From assembly GCA_947167445.1 (NCBI GenBank), contig CAMVID010000001.1, positions 62,001-126,000 of the forward strand: DNA of 64,000 bases, written 5' to 3'. The position numbers and the translations under genes were made by a program. Under the pieces are notes generated by a model. That model was given only the letters and a program-made list of their open reading frames with translations. It had not been told where the DNA came from and did no database searches. Below, piece after piece: positions 52,020 to 60,617 of the stretch (position 1 is its first letter; every line of letters starts with the position of its first letter). The stretch is from G11 sp947167445. Its GTDB lineage: Bacteria > Bacillota > Clostridia > Lachnospirales > Lachnospiraceae.

Positions 52020-53491
52020 TCTGCCCAAAGTGCGGTAAAGAGATTGAGGAGGGCAAGCTTTACTGTGAATTCTGCGGTGAAGAGATTAAGATTGTCCCTG
52101 ACTTCGATCCTGAGATTGAAAACAGCATAACCCAGATTCTTTCAGATGTTGCCGATGAAGCTATTGAATGGCAATCAAAGAAGAACACTGAAGCGGAGTC
52201 GGATACTTCAGTTACAGAAGAGGATTCCGATGAAGATAATAGATTAAGAAAAGAATTTCTTGCCAAGAATCTGAAGGCGGTAGGTATTATGGGTGCTATT
52301 TTTATAGTCCTTATACTTGCCTTTGGATTATTGTGGTTTTTTCTGGATTACAGGTATACCAATTACGAATATCAGCTTGATAAAGCCGGCAAGCATGTGT
52401 CAAAAGGCGAGCTTAGAGAGGCTGCCGAGACTTACAGACATATTCTTGAGTTAAAGGGCCACGATAGTCTTGCCACATATTATCTGGCAAACGTAAACCT
52501 GGCAATGGGAGATGAGGAAAGCGCGCTGCTTCTCTATAAGGAAGTGGTTGCAGACGACTCAGCTGAGATTGATTTAAGATATAACTCCTGCAAGAGTACT
52601 GTTGATTTGTATGTATCAAGAGGCAATTACAAGGCCTTAAGTGATTTTCTTATGGCTATGGGTGACAATGATATAACCAATCCCTTCCAGGAGTACAAGT
52701 GCAGTGAGCCTGATTTTTCATACGATGAAGGAACCTATGAGGAAGTAATTCCACTTAAGCTTTCTTCCAAATCCGGTGGTGAGATTTATTACACCGTTGA
52801 CGGTTCCACGCCCACCACTGAAAGCGAAACATATTCTTCCCCTATTTTCCTGGAATCGGGAGATCATGTGGTTTCTGCATTTACCCTTAACTCCTATGGA
52901 GTTGAAAGCAGAATCGTTTCGAAGAAATACCATATTGACGCAGATGTTCCTCTTACTCCGGAGGTTCTTACATACAGCGGAGATTACACAAGCCCTACTT
53001 TGATAGAGGTTGATGTGTTTGAAGGAACTCGCGTTTTTTATACAACAGATGGGACTGACCCCACCTTAAGCAGTATGGAGTACAAAGGCCCCATTCACAT
53101 GCCCCTTGGCAAGTCTGAATACAAATTCGTTACCTACAACGAAATGGGTGAATGCGGCGAAATAACTTCAAGAAACTATAACTTGAACATTAAAACCAAT
53201 GTCAGCATAGAAGCAGCTCAAAAGGCCATTGTTGACGGAATGATCGAGATAAATAAGATTTATGATGCAGACGGTCGTTCCATGGAGATTTACGGAAGGT
53301 ATCTCTATCTTTATCAATACGTGACCAATATTGATAATGCAGGAGACTTTTATATAATTGCCGAGATTATGGAGGACGAAAATGGCGTCCGCACAAGAAC
53401 CGGCGCTTTGTTTGCCGTAGGCCTCTACGACGGTAAACGATACAGATTAGGCTTGGACGAAAAAAATGATTATGTATTTTTTGAATTTTAA
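52016..53491 (+). CDS. Zinc-ribbon membrane protein with TPR and chitobiase C-terminal-like domains
   Basis: The product has 491 residues. An N-terminal zinc ribbon has CPKCGKEIEEGKLYCEFCGE. An acidic stretch follows, then one TM at about residues 85-110 (AVGIMGAIFIVLILAFGLLW). The external part has TPR-like helices (GELREAAETYRHILELKG, then LATYYLANVNLAMGDEESAL). Two Fn3-like chitobiase C-terminal modules follow, with IYYTVDGSTPTTESE and VFYTTDGTDPTLSS, and a small C-terminal domain. The topology puts the ribbon in the cytosol and the modules outside. The role is unknown. It is translationally coupled to folD. Confidence 0.85.
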   Translation: MICPKCGKEIEEGKLYCEFCGEEIKIVPDFDPEIENSITQILSDVADEAIEWQSKKNTEAESDTSVTEEDSDEDNRLRKEFLAKNLKAVGIMGAIFIVLILAFGLLWFFLDYRYTNYEYQLDKAGKHVSKGELREAAETYRHILELKGHDSLATYYLANVNLAMGDEESALLLYKEVVADDSAEIDLRYNSCKSTVDLYVSRGNYKALSDFLMAMGDNDITNPFQEYKCSEPDFSYDEGTYEEVIPLKLSSKSGGEIYYTVDGSTPTTESETYSSPIFLESGDHVVSAFTLNSYGVESRIVSKKYHIDADVPLTPEVLTYSGDYTSPTLIEVDVFEGTRVFYTTDGTDPTLSSMEYKGPIHMPLGKSEYKFVTYNEMGECGEITSRNYNLNIKTNVSIEAAQKAIVDGMIEINKIYDADGRSMEIYGRYLYLYQYVTNIDNAGDFYIIAEIMEDENGVRTRTGALFAVGLYDGKRYRLGLDEKNDYVFFEF

Positions 53492-53521
53492 GCGGAAATT
53501 ATTATAAGAAAGGGTTTAGAA

Positions 53522-54409
53522 ATGTACAGAATTGTTGATTCTAAGAGATTAGCTGAAAATATTCAATACCTTGAAGTTGAAGCTAAGTGGGCTGCAAGAA
53601 GCTGTCAGCCCGGTCAGTTCGTAATCGTCAGAATAGACGAGGACGGCGAGCGTATTCCTTTGACTGTATGCGATTACAACAGAGAAAAAGGAACTGTTAC
53701 CATTGTTGTTCAGGCTGTTGGAGCCTCCAGCAAAAGAATGCTTGATTTAAAAGCAGGTGATTCTTTCGCTGATTTTGTTGGCCCTCTCGGAAAGCCCAGC
53801 GAGTTTATTGAAGAGGACATTGAGAGTCTTAAGAAAAAACGCATTCTCTTCGTAGCCGGCGGACTTGGAACAGCTCCTGTTTATCCTCAGGTTAAATGGC
53901 TTCACAATCATGGCGTGGATGCTGATGTCATCATTGGCTCCAAAACGAAAGATTTGCTTATCTATGAGGATGAGATGAAGGCTGTTGCAGGCAACCTTTA
54001 TATCACAACCGATGACGGATCATATGGTAGAAGCGGTATGGTTACCAAGGTCATTGAAGATCTGGTTAATGAAGGCAAAAAGTATGATGTCTGCGTAGCC
54101 ATCGGCCCAATGATCATGATGAAGTTTGTATGTAAACTTACAAAAGAGCTGGGTATCCCCACAATTGTTTCCATGAACCCTATTATGGTTGACGGAACAG
54201 GTATGTGTGGTGCCTGCCGACTTACTGTTGACGGCGAGGTTAAATTCGCCTGCGTAGACGGACCCGAGTTTGACGGACATAAAGTTGATTTCGACCAGGC
54301 TATGAAGCGTCAGCAGTTATATAAAACTGAAGAAGGAAGAGCATATCTTGCACTCACCGAAGGTGATACTCACCACGGCGGATGCGGAAATTGCGGAGGT
54401 GACAAGTAA
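53522..54409 (+). CDS. nfnA: NADH-binding flavoprotein subunit of NfnAB-type ferredoxin:NADP oxidoreductase
   Basis: The product has 295 residues. The FAD domain has IPLTVCDYN, and the NAD domain starts FVAGGLGTAPVYPQ. A C-terminal iron-sulfur motif with three Cys is seen in GTGMCGACRL and FACVDGPEFDGH. This is the sulfide dehydrogenase-like/NfnA architecture. With the next gene it forms an electron-bifurcating complex that couples NADH and reduced ferredoxin to NADPH formation. The stop codon overlaps the next ATG by one base. An alternative is the small partner of a glutamate synthase-like complex without bifurcation. Confidence 0.9.
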   Translation: MYRIVDSKRLAENIQYLEVEAKWAARSCQPGQFVIVRIDEDGERIPLTVCDYNREKGTVTIVVQAVGASSKRMLDLKAGDSFADFVGPLGKPSEFIEEDIESLKKKRILFVAGGLGTAPVYPQVKWLHNHGVDADVIIGSKTKDLLIYEDEMKAVAGNLYITTDDGSYGRSGMVTKVIEDLVNEGKKYDVCVAIGPMIMMKFVCKLTKELGIPTIVSMNPIMVDGTGMCGACRLTVDGEVKFACVDGPEFDGHKVDFDQAMKRQQLYKTEEGRAYLALTEGDTHHGGCGNCGGDK

Positions 54410-55794
54410 TGGATGTAATGAAGAAGGTACCTGTCAGAGAGCAGGATGCAAAAGAGCGCGCACGCAATTTCGAGGAAGTGTGCCTTGGATATAACGAAGA
54501 GGAAGCGGTAGAAGAGGCAGGAAGATGCCTTAACTGTAAGAATGCACTTTGCATGAAGGGATGTCCCGTTTCCATAAACATTCCCGGCTTTATCGCTCAG
54601 GTTAAGGAGAGAAACTTTAGGGAAGCTTACAGAATTATTTCCGAATCCAGTTCCCTTCCTGCTGTCTGTGGACGTGTATGTCCCCAGGAAAGCCAGTGCG
54701 AAGGCAAATGTGTAAGAGGCATCAAGGGAGAACCTGTTTCAATCGGTAAGTTAGAAAGATTTGTTGCTGACTGGGCAAGAGAAAATGGTATTAAACCTGA
54801 AGGAGCAAAAGCTCTTAACGGCAAGAAGGTTGCAGTTATAGGTTCAGGCCCTGCAGGATTGACCTGTGCAGGAGATCTGGCAAAGCTTGGTTACGAGGTT
54901 ACTATCTTTGAAGCCTTGCATCAGGCAGGCGGTGTACTTGTTTACGGTATTCCCGAATTCAGACTTCCCAAGAGCAAGGTTGTTGCCAAGGAAATAGAAA
55001 ACGTTAAGAGCCTTGGCGTTAAGATTGAAACCAACGTGGTAGTCGGTAAGTCAATCACTATTGATGAGCTTCTTAATGAGGAAGGCTTTGATGCCGTATT
55101 TATCGGAAGCGGTGCCGGACTGCCCAAGTTTATGGGTATACCAGGTGAGCAGGCAAACGGAGTGTTCTCAGCCAACGAGTATCTTACAAGAAACAACCTT
55201 ATGAAGGCATTTAAGGAAGATGCCCCCACACCCATTATGAAGGGCAAGAAGGTTGCGGTTGTAGGCGGCGGAAACGTAGCTATGGATGCAGCCAGAACTG
55301 CTTTAAGACTTGGTGCTGAGGTACATATTGTATACAGAAGAAGTGAAGAGGAGCTTCCTGCCAGAGTTGAAGAAGTTCATCACGCTAAAGAAGAAGGAAT
55401 CATCTTCAATCTTCTTACTAACCCTGTTGAGATTCTTTCTGATGAGAACGGCTGGGTAAACGGAATCAAGTGTATCAGAATGGAACTTGGTGAGCCTGAT
55501 GAATCAGGAAGAAGAAGACCGGTTGAGGTTAAGGGGTCTGAGTTTGTAATTGATGTTGATACAGTTATCATGTCACTTGGAACATCACCCAATCCTTTGA
55601 TTTCATCAACAACAATCGGCCTTGATACTGACAGAAGAAAATGTATCGTGGCTGAGGAAGAAACCGGCAAAACAAGCAAAGAAGCTGTCTATGCAGGTGG
55701 TGATGCTGTTACGGGCGCTGCTACAGTTATTCTTGCAATGGGAGCAGGTAAAGCAGCTGCAAAAGGCATTGATGATTATTTAAGCAATAAATAA
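54409..55794 (+). CDS. nfnB: NfnB-type NADPH-binding subunit (glutamate synthase small chain-like)
   Basis: The product has 461 residues. The N-terminal cluster domain has RCLNCKNALCMKGCP and VCGRVCPQESQCEGKC for two [4Fe-4S] clusters. The FAD loop is IGSGPAGLTCAGDL and the NADPH loop VVGGGNVAMDAARTA with IVYRRSEEELPAR. It ends with GGDAVTGAATVILAMGAGK. Length fits GltA/NfnB. It is adjacent to nfnA with a one-base overlap, which is the standard Nfn layout. It would supply NADPH, for example to glutamate synthesis, while drawing on ferredoxin and NADH. Confidence 0.92.
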   Translation: MDVMKKVPVREQDAKERARNFEEVCLGYNEEEAVEEAGRCLNCKNALCMKGCPVSINIPGFIAQVKERNFREAYRIISESSSLPAVCGRVCPQESQCEGKCVRGIKGEPVSIGKLERFVADWARENGIKPEGAKALNGKKVAVIGSGPAGLTCAGDLAKLGYEVTIFEALHQAGGVLVYGIPEFRLPKSKVVAKEIENVKSLGVKIETNVVVGKSITIDELLNEEGFDAVFIGSGAGLPKFMGIPGEQANGVFSANEYLTRNNLMKAFKEDAPTPIMKGKKVAVVGGGNVAMDAARTALRLGAEVHIVYRRSEEELPARVEEVHHAKEEGIIFNLLTNPVEILSDENGWVNGIKCIRMELGEPDESGRRRPVEVKGSEFVIDVDTVIMSLGTSPNPLISSTTIGLDTDRRKCIVAEEETGKTSKEAVYAGGDAVTGAATVILAMGAGKAAAKGIDDYLSNK

Positions 55795-55816
55795 CTATTT
55801 AGTATTGGGGGTTTTT

Positions 55817-56296
55817 ATGGGCGTATACATTGATAACGAAAGTAAAGCGAATGATAACCGTTCATCCGCTTGGACTTTTTTGATGGTGGGACTTGTCGGT
55901 ATGATTGCCATGGTTTTGGTAGTTACCGGCATATTCCCAATAAGTCTTAATCCTAACGCCAAGTTTTTGATCTATGGTGTTATGTTTGCAATGTTCGGCC
56001 TTTTTATCGTATTGGGTTTTGTTTCAATGGTTAATTCCACCCGATTTGAGAAAGAAGCCAAATCAGAGAAGAATCTTTACAGTGCCATGCTTGAGTATTG
56101 CAAGTCTTCCAATCTGGCTGATATTATCGGGGCCAATATTGAATCAGAAGAACCGGATTTGGCTGAAGAAGAACTTTATTTCAAAAGATGTGAATTGCTC
56201 AAAGAAAGCCTTTCTGACAAGTTTATGAATTTGGATGAGGCTTTCCTTGACAATTTCGTTGATAAGGTTTACTCAGAACTTTTTGGTGAGACTTAA
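55817..56296 (+). CDS. Small two-TM membrane protein, function unknown
   Basis: The product has 159 residues from the ATG at 55817; the frame opens with a TTG four codons earlier, but GGGGG sits between, where a ribosome binding site should be. Two TM helices at about 18-40 and 48-70 are followed by an acidic helical cytosolic tail. No motif is recognised. It lies 14 bases before phoH and may be a local accessory factor, or just a cotranscribed unknown. Confidence 0.72.
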   Translation: MGVYIDNESKANDNRSSAWTFLMVGLVGMIAMVLVVTGIFPISLNPNAKFLIYGVMFAMFGLFIVLGFVSMVNSTRFEKEAKSEKNLYSAMLEYCKSSNLADIIGANIESEEPDLAEEELYFKRCELLKESLSDKFMNLDEAFLDNFVDKVYSELFGET

Positions 56297-56309
56297 GGAG
56301 CAGAGCAGT

Positions 56310-57296
56310 ATGGCCCTTTTTCACATGGATGTACCGTCAAACCACATTTTAAACGTGTTTGGCTATAATGATTTATACGTCAAAAAGATTGAAAGAAGCT
56401 TTGGAGTTACGGTGGTTAACCGGGATGGAATCAACATTTCCGGTGACGAAGTCGGCGTCAGAAGAGCATCCGCTGTTTTAAACAGACTTTTTGAACAGTC
56501 ATTAAAAGGAAATGAAATAGAAGAATCCGGAGTTGATTACGCTATAGCTATGAGTATGGAAGAACAGGTAAGAAATTTGGATTGTATGGATGACACCATT
56601 ATTTGTCATACAATCGGCGGTAAACCTATTAAACCCAAGACCCTTGGACAAAAGGAATATGTTGATGCCATTAAGAACAACATGATTACCTTTGGCCTCG
56701 GACCTGCGGGAACCGGTAAAACATATCTTGCCATGGCTATGGCAATTACCGCCTTCAGAAATGACGAAGTATCCCGAATAATTCTTACTAGACCCGCCAT
56801 AGAAGCAGGTGAGAAACTGGGGTTTTTACCGGGCGATTTGCAAAGTAAGGTAGATCCTTATTTAAGGCCTCTCTATGATGCCCTTTATCAGATAATGGGC
56901 CCTGAGAACTTTGCGAAGAACATGGAAAAGGGACTGATTGAAGTGGCTCCTTTGGCATATATGAGGGGAAGAACTCTTGATAATGCCTATATTATTCTTG
57001 ATGAGGCCCAGAATACAACCCCTGCTCAGATGAAGATGTTCTTAACCAGAATCGGATTCGGCTCAAAGGTTATTGTTACAGGTGATGCCAGCCAGAAGGA
57101 TTTGGCCGCAGGTACCGTGTCAGGTCTTGATGTGGCATGCAGGGTTCTCTCAAAGATTGAAGATATCGCTTTTTGTAATTTGACATCAAAGGACGTTGTA
57201 AGACATCCTTTGGTACAAAAGATAGTAAATGCTTACGAAAAATACGAGTCAAGGAGCAAGAAGAGTGACGATGGCAGAAAACAAAGCCGCCGATAA
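56310..57296 (+). CDS. phoH: PhoH-like ATPase
   Basis: The product has 328 residues from the ATG at 56310, which has AAGGAG upstream; the longer open frame lies inside the previous gene. A small N-terminal KH-like part precedes the P-loop at 131-138 (GPAGTGKT). Walker B and helicase-like segments read IILDEAQNTTPAQMKMF and VTGDASQKD. PhoH proteins are linked to RNA metabolism and usually neighbour ybeY, as here. Its end overlaps the next gene by 26 bases. Confidence 0.94.
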   Translation: MALFHMDVPSNHILNVFGYNDLYVKKIERSFGVTVVNRDGINISGDEVGVRRASAVLNRLFEQSLKGNEIEESGVDYAIAMSMEEQVRNLDCMDDTIICHTIGGKPIKPKTLGQKEYVDAIKNNMITFGLGPAGTGKTYLAMAMAITAFRNDEVSRIILTRPAIEAGEKLGFLPGDLQSKVDPYLRPLYDALYQIMGPENFAKNMEKGLIEVAPLAYMRGRTLDNAYIILDEAQNTTPAQMKMFLTRIGFGSKVIVTGDASQKDLAAGTVSGLDVACRVLSKIEDIAFCNLTSKDVVRHPLVQKIVNAYEKYESRSKKSDDGRKQSRR

Positions 57297-58491
57297 TAAA
57301 ACAACCGGCTCAGGTTCAATTCTTTCATATTTGTTGTCATTGGCATTTTTCTGGTTAAATGTCATATCCGTAGCAGCTTTCAGCTTTTTCCTTAACTGTC
57401 CTGTGCCGGATATGATCAGAAACGTTTGTCTCATGGCTTTATTTTCCGCCCTTTTCATTTTCCTTTTTACTCAGGGAAAAGAAGAGGATTTGTTGCTGTA
57501 TGACAATTTAGAACATCCCACAAGGGTGTTTTTCTGGTATTTTATCGGCGTTATTGTTGAAGCGGTTTGTGTGTTCCTTCCGGTTACCGGCTGGCCCATT
57601 GTGCCCGTTTTTATAACAATGTCGCTGTTTTCCACACCATTAATGGGCGTTGTTTCCGGGACAGGATTTTTGCTCGCGGCAGTTTTGCTTACAGAAAGTT
57701 CTCTTTCTGTATTTTTGCTTTATTTTGTAAGCGGTATTGTGGGCATATGTATGTTCAACAAACTTGATGAACGATACAGGGTTACGGTTCCGATTGTTGT
57801 GACAGGTCTTTCAATACTCGTTAATGAAACTGCCGAGATTATTATTTTTGAGAATGCCACCTTATCATTGGAAAGATTTTTGATTCCAATTGCAAATGTA
57901 TTTGTTTCAATTCTTTTCATTGTTATTGTTTTAAAGATTTTTTCAACCCAGGTTATCTACAAAAACAGAGATCGCTATATGGAAATCAACGACCCTGAAT
58001 GCAAGCTTTTGGTTGAACTTAAGGGTAACAATAAGGACGAGTATTATAAGTCCATTCATGTCGCTTATTTTTGCGATAAGATTGCCAAAAAGCTGGGCCT
58101 TGATGACGGAGCTGCCAAAGCCGGGGGCTATTATCAGTCCATCGGTATTATTAAGGGTGATAAATCCTGGGGATATGTGGAATCCATATGCGAAGAATAT
58201 AAATTTCCCTTAAAGGCCAGAGAGGTTCTTAAAGAGTATCTTACGGGAACAGGCCTTATTGTTGAAAAAGAAACCGGAATTCTGTATTTTTCGGATGCGG
58301 TGATTACAACCATTCTTTATCTTATAAAGAACGGACATACAGAGATTGATTACAAACAGGTAATCGACAGCGTGTTTAAAAAGAAACAGGCAAGTCCCAG
58401 ATTTGCCAGATCCAAACTTTCCATAGATGAACTGAGAATAATGAAGCAGATGTTCATCGACGAGGAACTTTATTATGATTTTTTACGTTGA
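57271..58491 (+). CDS. PgpH/YqfF-like membrane protein with degenerate HD domain
   Basis: The product has 406 residues from the ATG at 57271. Six or seven TM helices cover about 15-235 and the cytosolic C-terminal domain 240-406. Position between phoH and ybeY is that of yqfF, the c-di-AMP phosphodiesterase of many Firmicutes. The C-terminus aligns by motif with its HD domain, but the metal ligands are gone. The first His is K260 in DEYYKSIHVA, and the HD pair is Q289-S290 in AGGYYQSIGI. The large external domain of YqfF is also missing (406 against about 710 residues). It is likely a pseudoenzyme or sensor. Neighbour overlap shows operon membership. Confidence 0.78.
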   Translation: MAENKAADNKTTGSGSILSYLLSLAFFWLNVISVAAFSFFLNCPVPDMIRNVCLMALFSALFIFLFTQGKEEDLLLYDNLEHPTRVFFWYFIGVIVEAVCVFLPVTGWPIVPVFITMSLFSTPLMGVVSGTGFLLAAVLLTESSLSVFLLYFVSGIVGICMFNKLDERYRVTVPIVVTGLSILVNETAEIIIFENATLSLERFLIPIANVFVSILFIVIVLKIFSTQVIYKNRDRYMEINDPECKLLVELKGNNKDEYYKSIHVAYFCDKIAKKLGLDDGAAKAGGYYQSIGIIKGDKSWGYVESICEEYKFPLKAREVLKEYLTGTGLIVEKETGILYFSDAVITTILYLIKNGHTEIDYKQVIDSVFKKKQASPRFARSKLSIDELRIMKQMFIDEELYYDFLR

Positions 58492-58981
58492 AAATGAGAC
58501 TGATCATAAATTCAGATTTGATATAGAAGCCCTGGCGTCTTCCGTGGGCGATGAGATATTAAAAAATGAGAAGGCGGCAATTGAACCCGCAGTTAATCTT
58601 CTCGTTACCGATGCTTCAGGGATAAGAGAATACAATAAAGAGTTCAGAAATATAGACAGGGAGACTGACGTTTTAAGCTTTCCGAACATGGAATTTGAAA
58701 CTCCCGGGGAATTTGATCTGGACTATATTAATGAAAACTCTGCCGACTTTACCGATCCGGACACCGGAGAAGTGATTCTTGGCGATATTATTATTTGTGT
58801 CGAGAGGGTATTAAGTCAGGCAAAGAAATATGGCCACAGTGTTAAAAGAGAATTTGCCTTTCTGGTGGCCCACAGTATGCTTCATCTTTGCGGTTATGAT
58901 CACATGACAGAGGAAGAGGCGAAAATTATGGAAGAGAAGCAAGAGATTGCTCTTGCAGCTCTGGGGATTACAAGGGATTAG
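58475..58981 (+). CDS. ybeY: Endoribonuclease YbeY
   Basis: The product has 168 residues. The zinc motif is HSMLHLCGYDH, and the upstream RETDVLSFPNMEF is conserved. It acts in 16S rRNA 3' end maturation and ribosome quality control. It starts inside the degenerate HD gene (17-base overlap). An insertion of about 20 acidic residues between the two motifs (FDLDYINENSADFTDPD) is seen in related clostridial proteins, by my recollection. Confidence 0.96.
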   Translation: MIFYVENETDHKFRFDIEALASSVGDEILKNEKAAIEPAVNLLVTDASGIREYNKEFRNIDRETDVLSFPNMEFETPGEFDLDYINENSADFTDPDTGEVILGDIIICVERVLSQAKKYGHSVKREFAFLVAHSMLHLCGYDHMTEEEAKIMEEKQEIALAALGITRD

Positions 58982-58986
58982 TTTTA

Positions 58987-60609
58987 ATGGCTCAATGGGA
59001 GATTAAGAAAACTAAATATGGCCTGCTTAAAGGAATGCTTCTTATGGCCAATATTTTTATCCTGACCTTTTTCTTACAGGAAAACGGTATGGGCTATTTG
59101 GCATGCGCTTATGAAGTGTTTGCTTTGATTTCGATTCTATTAACCGACAGTATGCCTGAAATCATTGGCAAACTTATGCGTTCACGAATTCAAAAGAGCC
59201 TCGGCAAGAATGCAATTGAAGTATATAAGAGTGGTATTGTTCTTTCGGTTATTTATGCCATTGCTGGAAGCATTTTTATATTTGCTGTATCAGGAGCTGT
59301 TTCCAGATTCGCCACAGGAACTCTGTTTGGAGCAAACGTTATAAGAATGTTTATTCCTGCTTTTATAATGATGTGCCTTTCGGCTCCTTTAAAGGGATTC
59401 TTTATTGGTATAGGAACGGCAGCTCCCGGAAGCCTTTCAGGTATTATCTGTAATCTTGTAACCCTTGTAACCAGCATATTTGCTGCCAAAATAGGCGGTG
59501 ACTACGGCGGTAAAGTAGCTACAATACTTAATAATCCTGAGTTTATTAATTCGTATAAGGCTTTCATGGTTCCTCTGGCTGTTTGCCTAGGATATTTTGT
59601 GGAGCTGGTTTTCCTTGCGGTTACTTACCTTGGCGGTGCCAAGAACACCCGTATCGCTGACAGAGACATGTCCAGATATCATGAACCCGTACCTGAACTT
59701 ATAGCCGCAATAATTAAGGGTATGTTCCCTTACAATATAACCTCATTTGTACTTAGAGGCTTTGTACTTACTGCATTTATTATGTTCGGGATCTTCCATA
59801 AGCCTGAAACGGCAGATGTTCCCTCAAATGCAGTTTATATCGGAGCAATTTATGGCAAATTCCTGCCCGTTGTTGTATTTCTTGGCTTTTTCATTGAATT
59901 TATGGTTATATGCTTTAAGAATTACTGTATTGGCGGAATCAGACGTAATGAACTTAAGTTTACCAGAGAGAAAATGGAAGAGGGAGTTCATATGATAGTG
60001 GTTTTTGGTGCTTTCTTAAGCATTGCACTTATGACCATCGGAAGTTCCTTACTTCTCGGGTGTTTTGGTGAAGACAATATAGCAGGTACAGACTTGTTCG
60101 CCTTTGGATGTCTGGTGGTTTTATTTATGCCTCTTGCCATGTATTTTAAGACCTTTGTAAGTTACACCAGCAAGAAGCGTGCTGTGTTTATTCTTGCAGT
60201 TGTATCCTTTGTGCTTTCTTCCGGCGTAATGGTTTTGGTAAGCAAGACAGGCGGTTTCGGATATAAGACAATTCTTCTTGCCTTTGTTATATTCTTCGGA
60301 TTTATTGCAGTCGGAAATGCATTCTTTAGTATGACCGGATTTAAATGTCGACTTCCTCTTGTGAGCTACGTTGCAATTCCTGTGGGAACGGCAGCCTTAT
60401 CCGGAGTTATAATGATGCTTCTAAATAAAGGGTTCTTAAATATAGTCGGTGGTCTGGCAAGCTTTGGAATTTGCTTTGTTATAGGCTCCATTGCCAATCT
60501 GATTTTACTTTTGGCCCTTAGAAATCTTTCCGAGGAGGAGCTGGTCTCCATGCCCGGAGGTAAGATAATAATAAAGTTCGGTGTAGCCTTCAATTTCTTT
60601 GAATATTAG
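58987..60609 (+). CDS. MOP-superfamily lipid flippase (polysaccharide biosynthesis/SpoVB-MurJ type)
   Basis: The product has 540 residues with about 14 TM helices spread over the whole length. The alternation of helices and the mid-protein charged segment (GGIRRNELKFTREKMEEG) follow the SpoVB/Wzx/MurJ class. It may flip lipid-linked cell-wall precursors. It lies 5 bases after ybeY with an AGGGAT site. Exact substrate and subgroup cannot be fixed without alignment. Confidence 0.78.
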   Translation: MAQWEIKKTKYGLLKGMLLMANIFILTFFLQENGMGYLACAYEVFALISILLTDSMPEIIGKLMRSRIQKSLGKNAIEVYKSGIVLSVIYAIAGSIFIFAVSGAVSRFATGTLFGANVIRMFIPAFIMMCLSAPLKGFFIGIGTAAPGSLSGIICNLVTLVTSIFAAKIGGDYGGKVATILNNPEFINSYKAFMVPLAVCLGYFVELVFLAVTYLGGAKNTRIADRDMSRYHEPVPELIAAIIKGMFPYNITSFVLRGFVLTAFIMFGIFHKPETADVPSNAVYIGAIYGKFLPVVVFLGFFIEFMVICFKNYCIGGIRRNELKFTREKMEEGVHMIVVFGAFLSIALMTIGSSLLLGCFGEDNIAGTDLFAFGCLVVLFMPLAMYFKTFVSYTSKKRAVFILAVVSFVLSSGVMVLVSKTGGFGYKTILLAFVIFFGFIAVGNAFFSMTGFKCRLPLVSYVAIPVGTAALSGVIMMLLNKGFLNIVGGLASFGICFVIGSIANLILLLALRNLSEEELVSMPGGKIIIKFGVAFNFFEY

Positions 60610-60617
60610 GGGATTAC

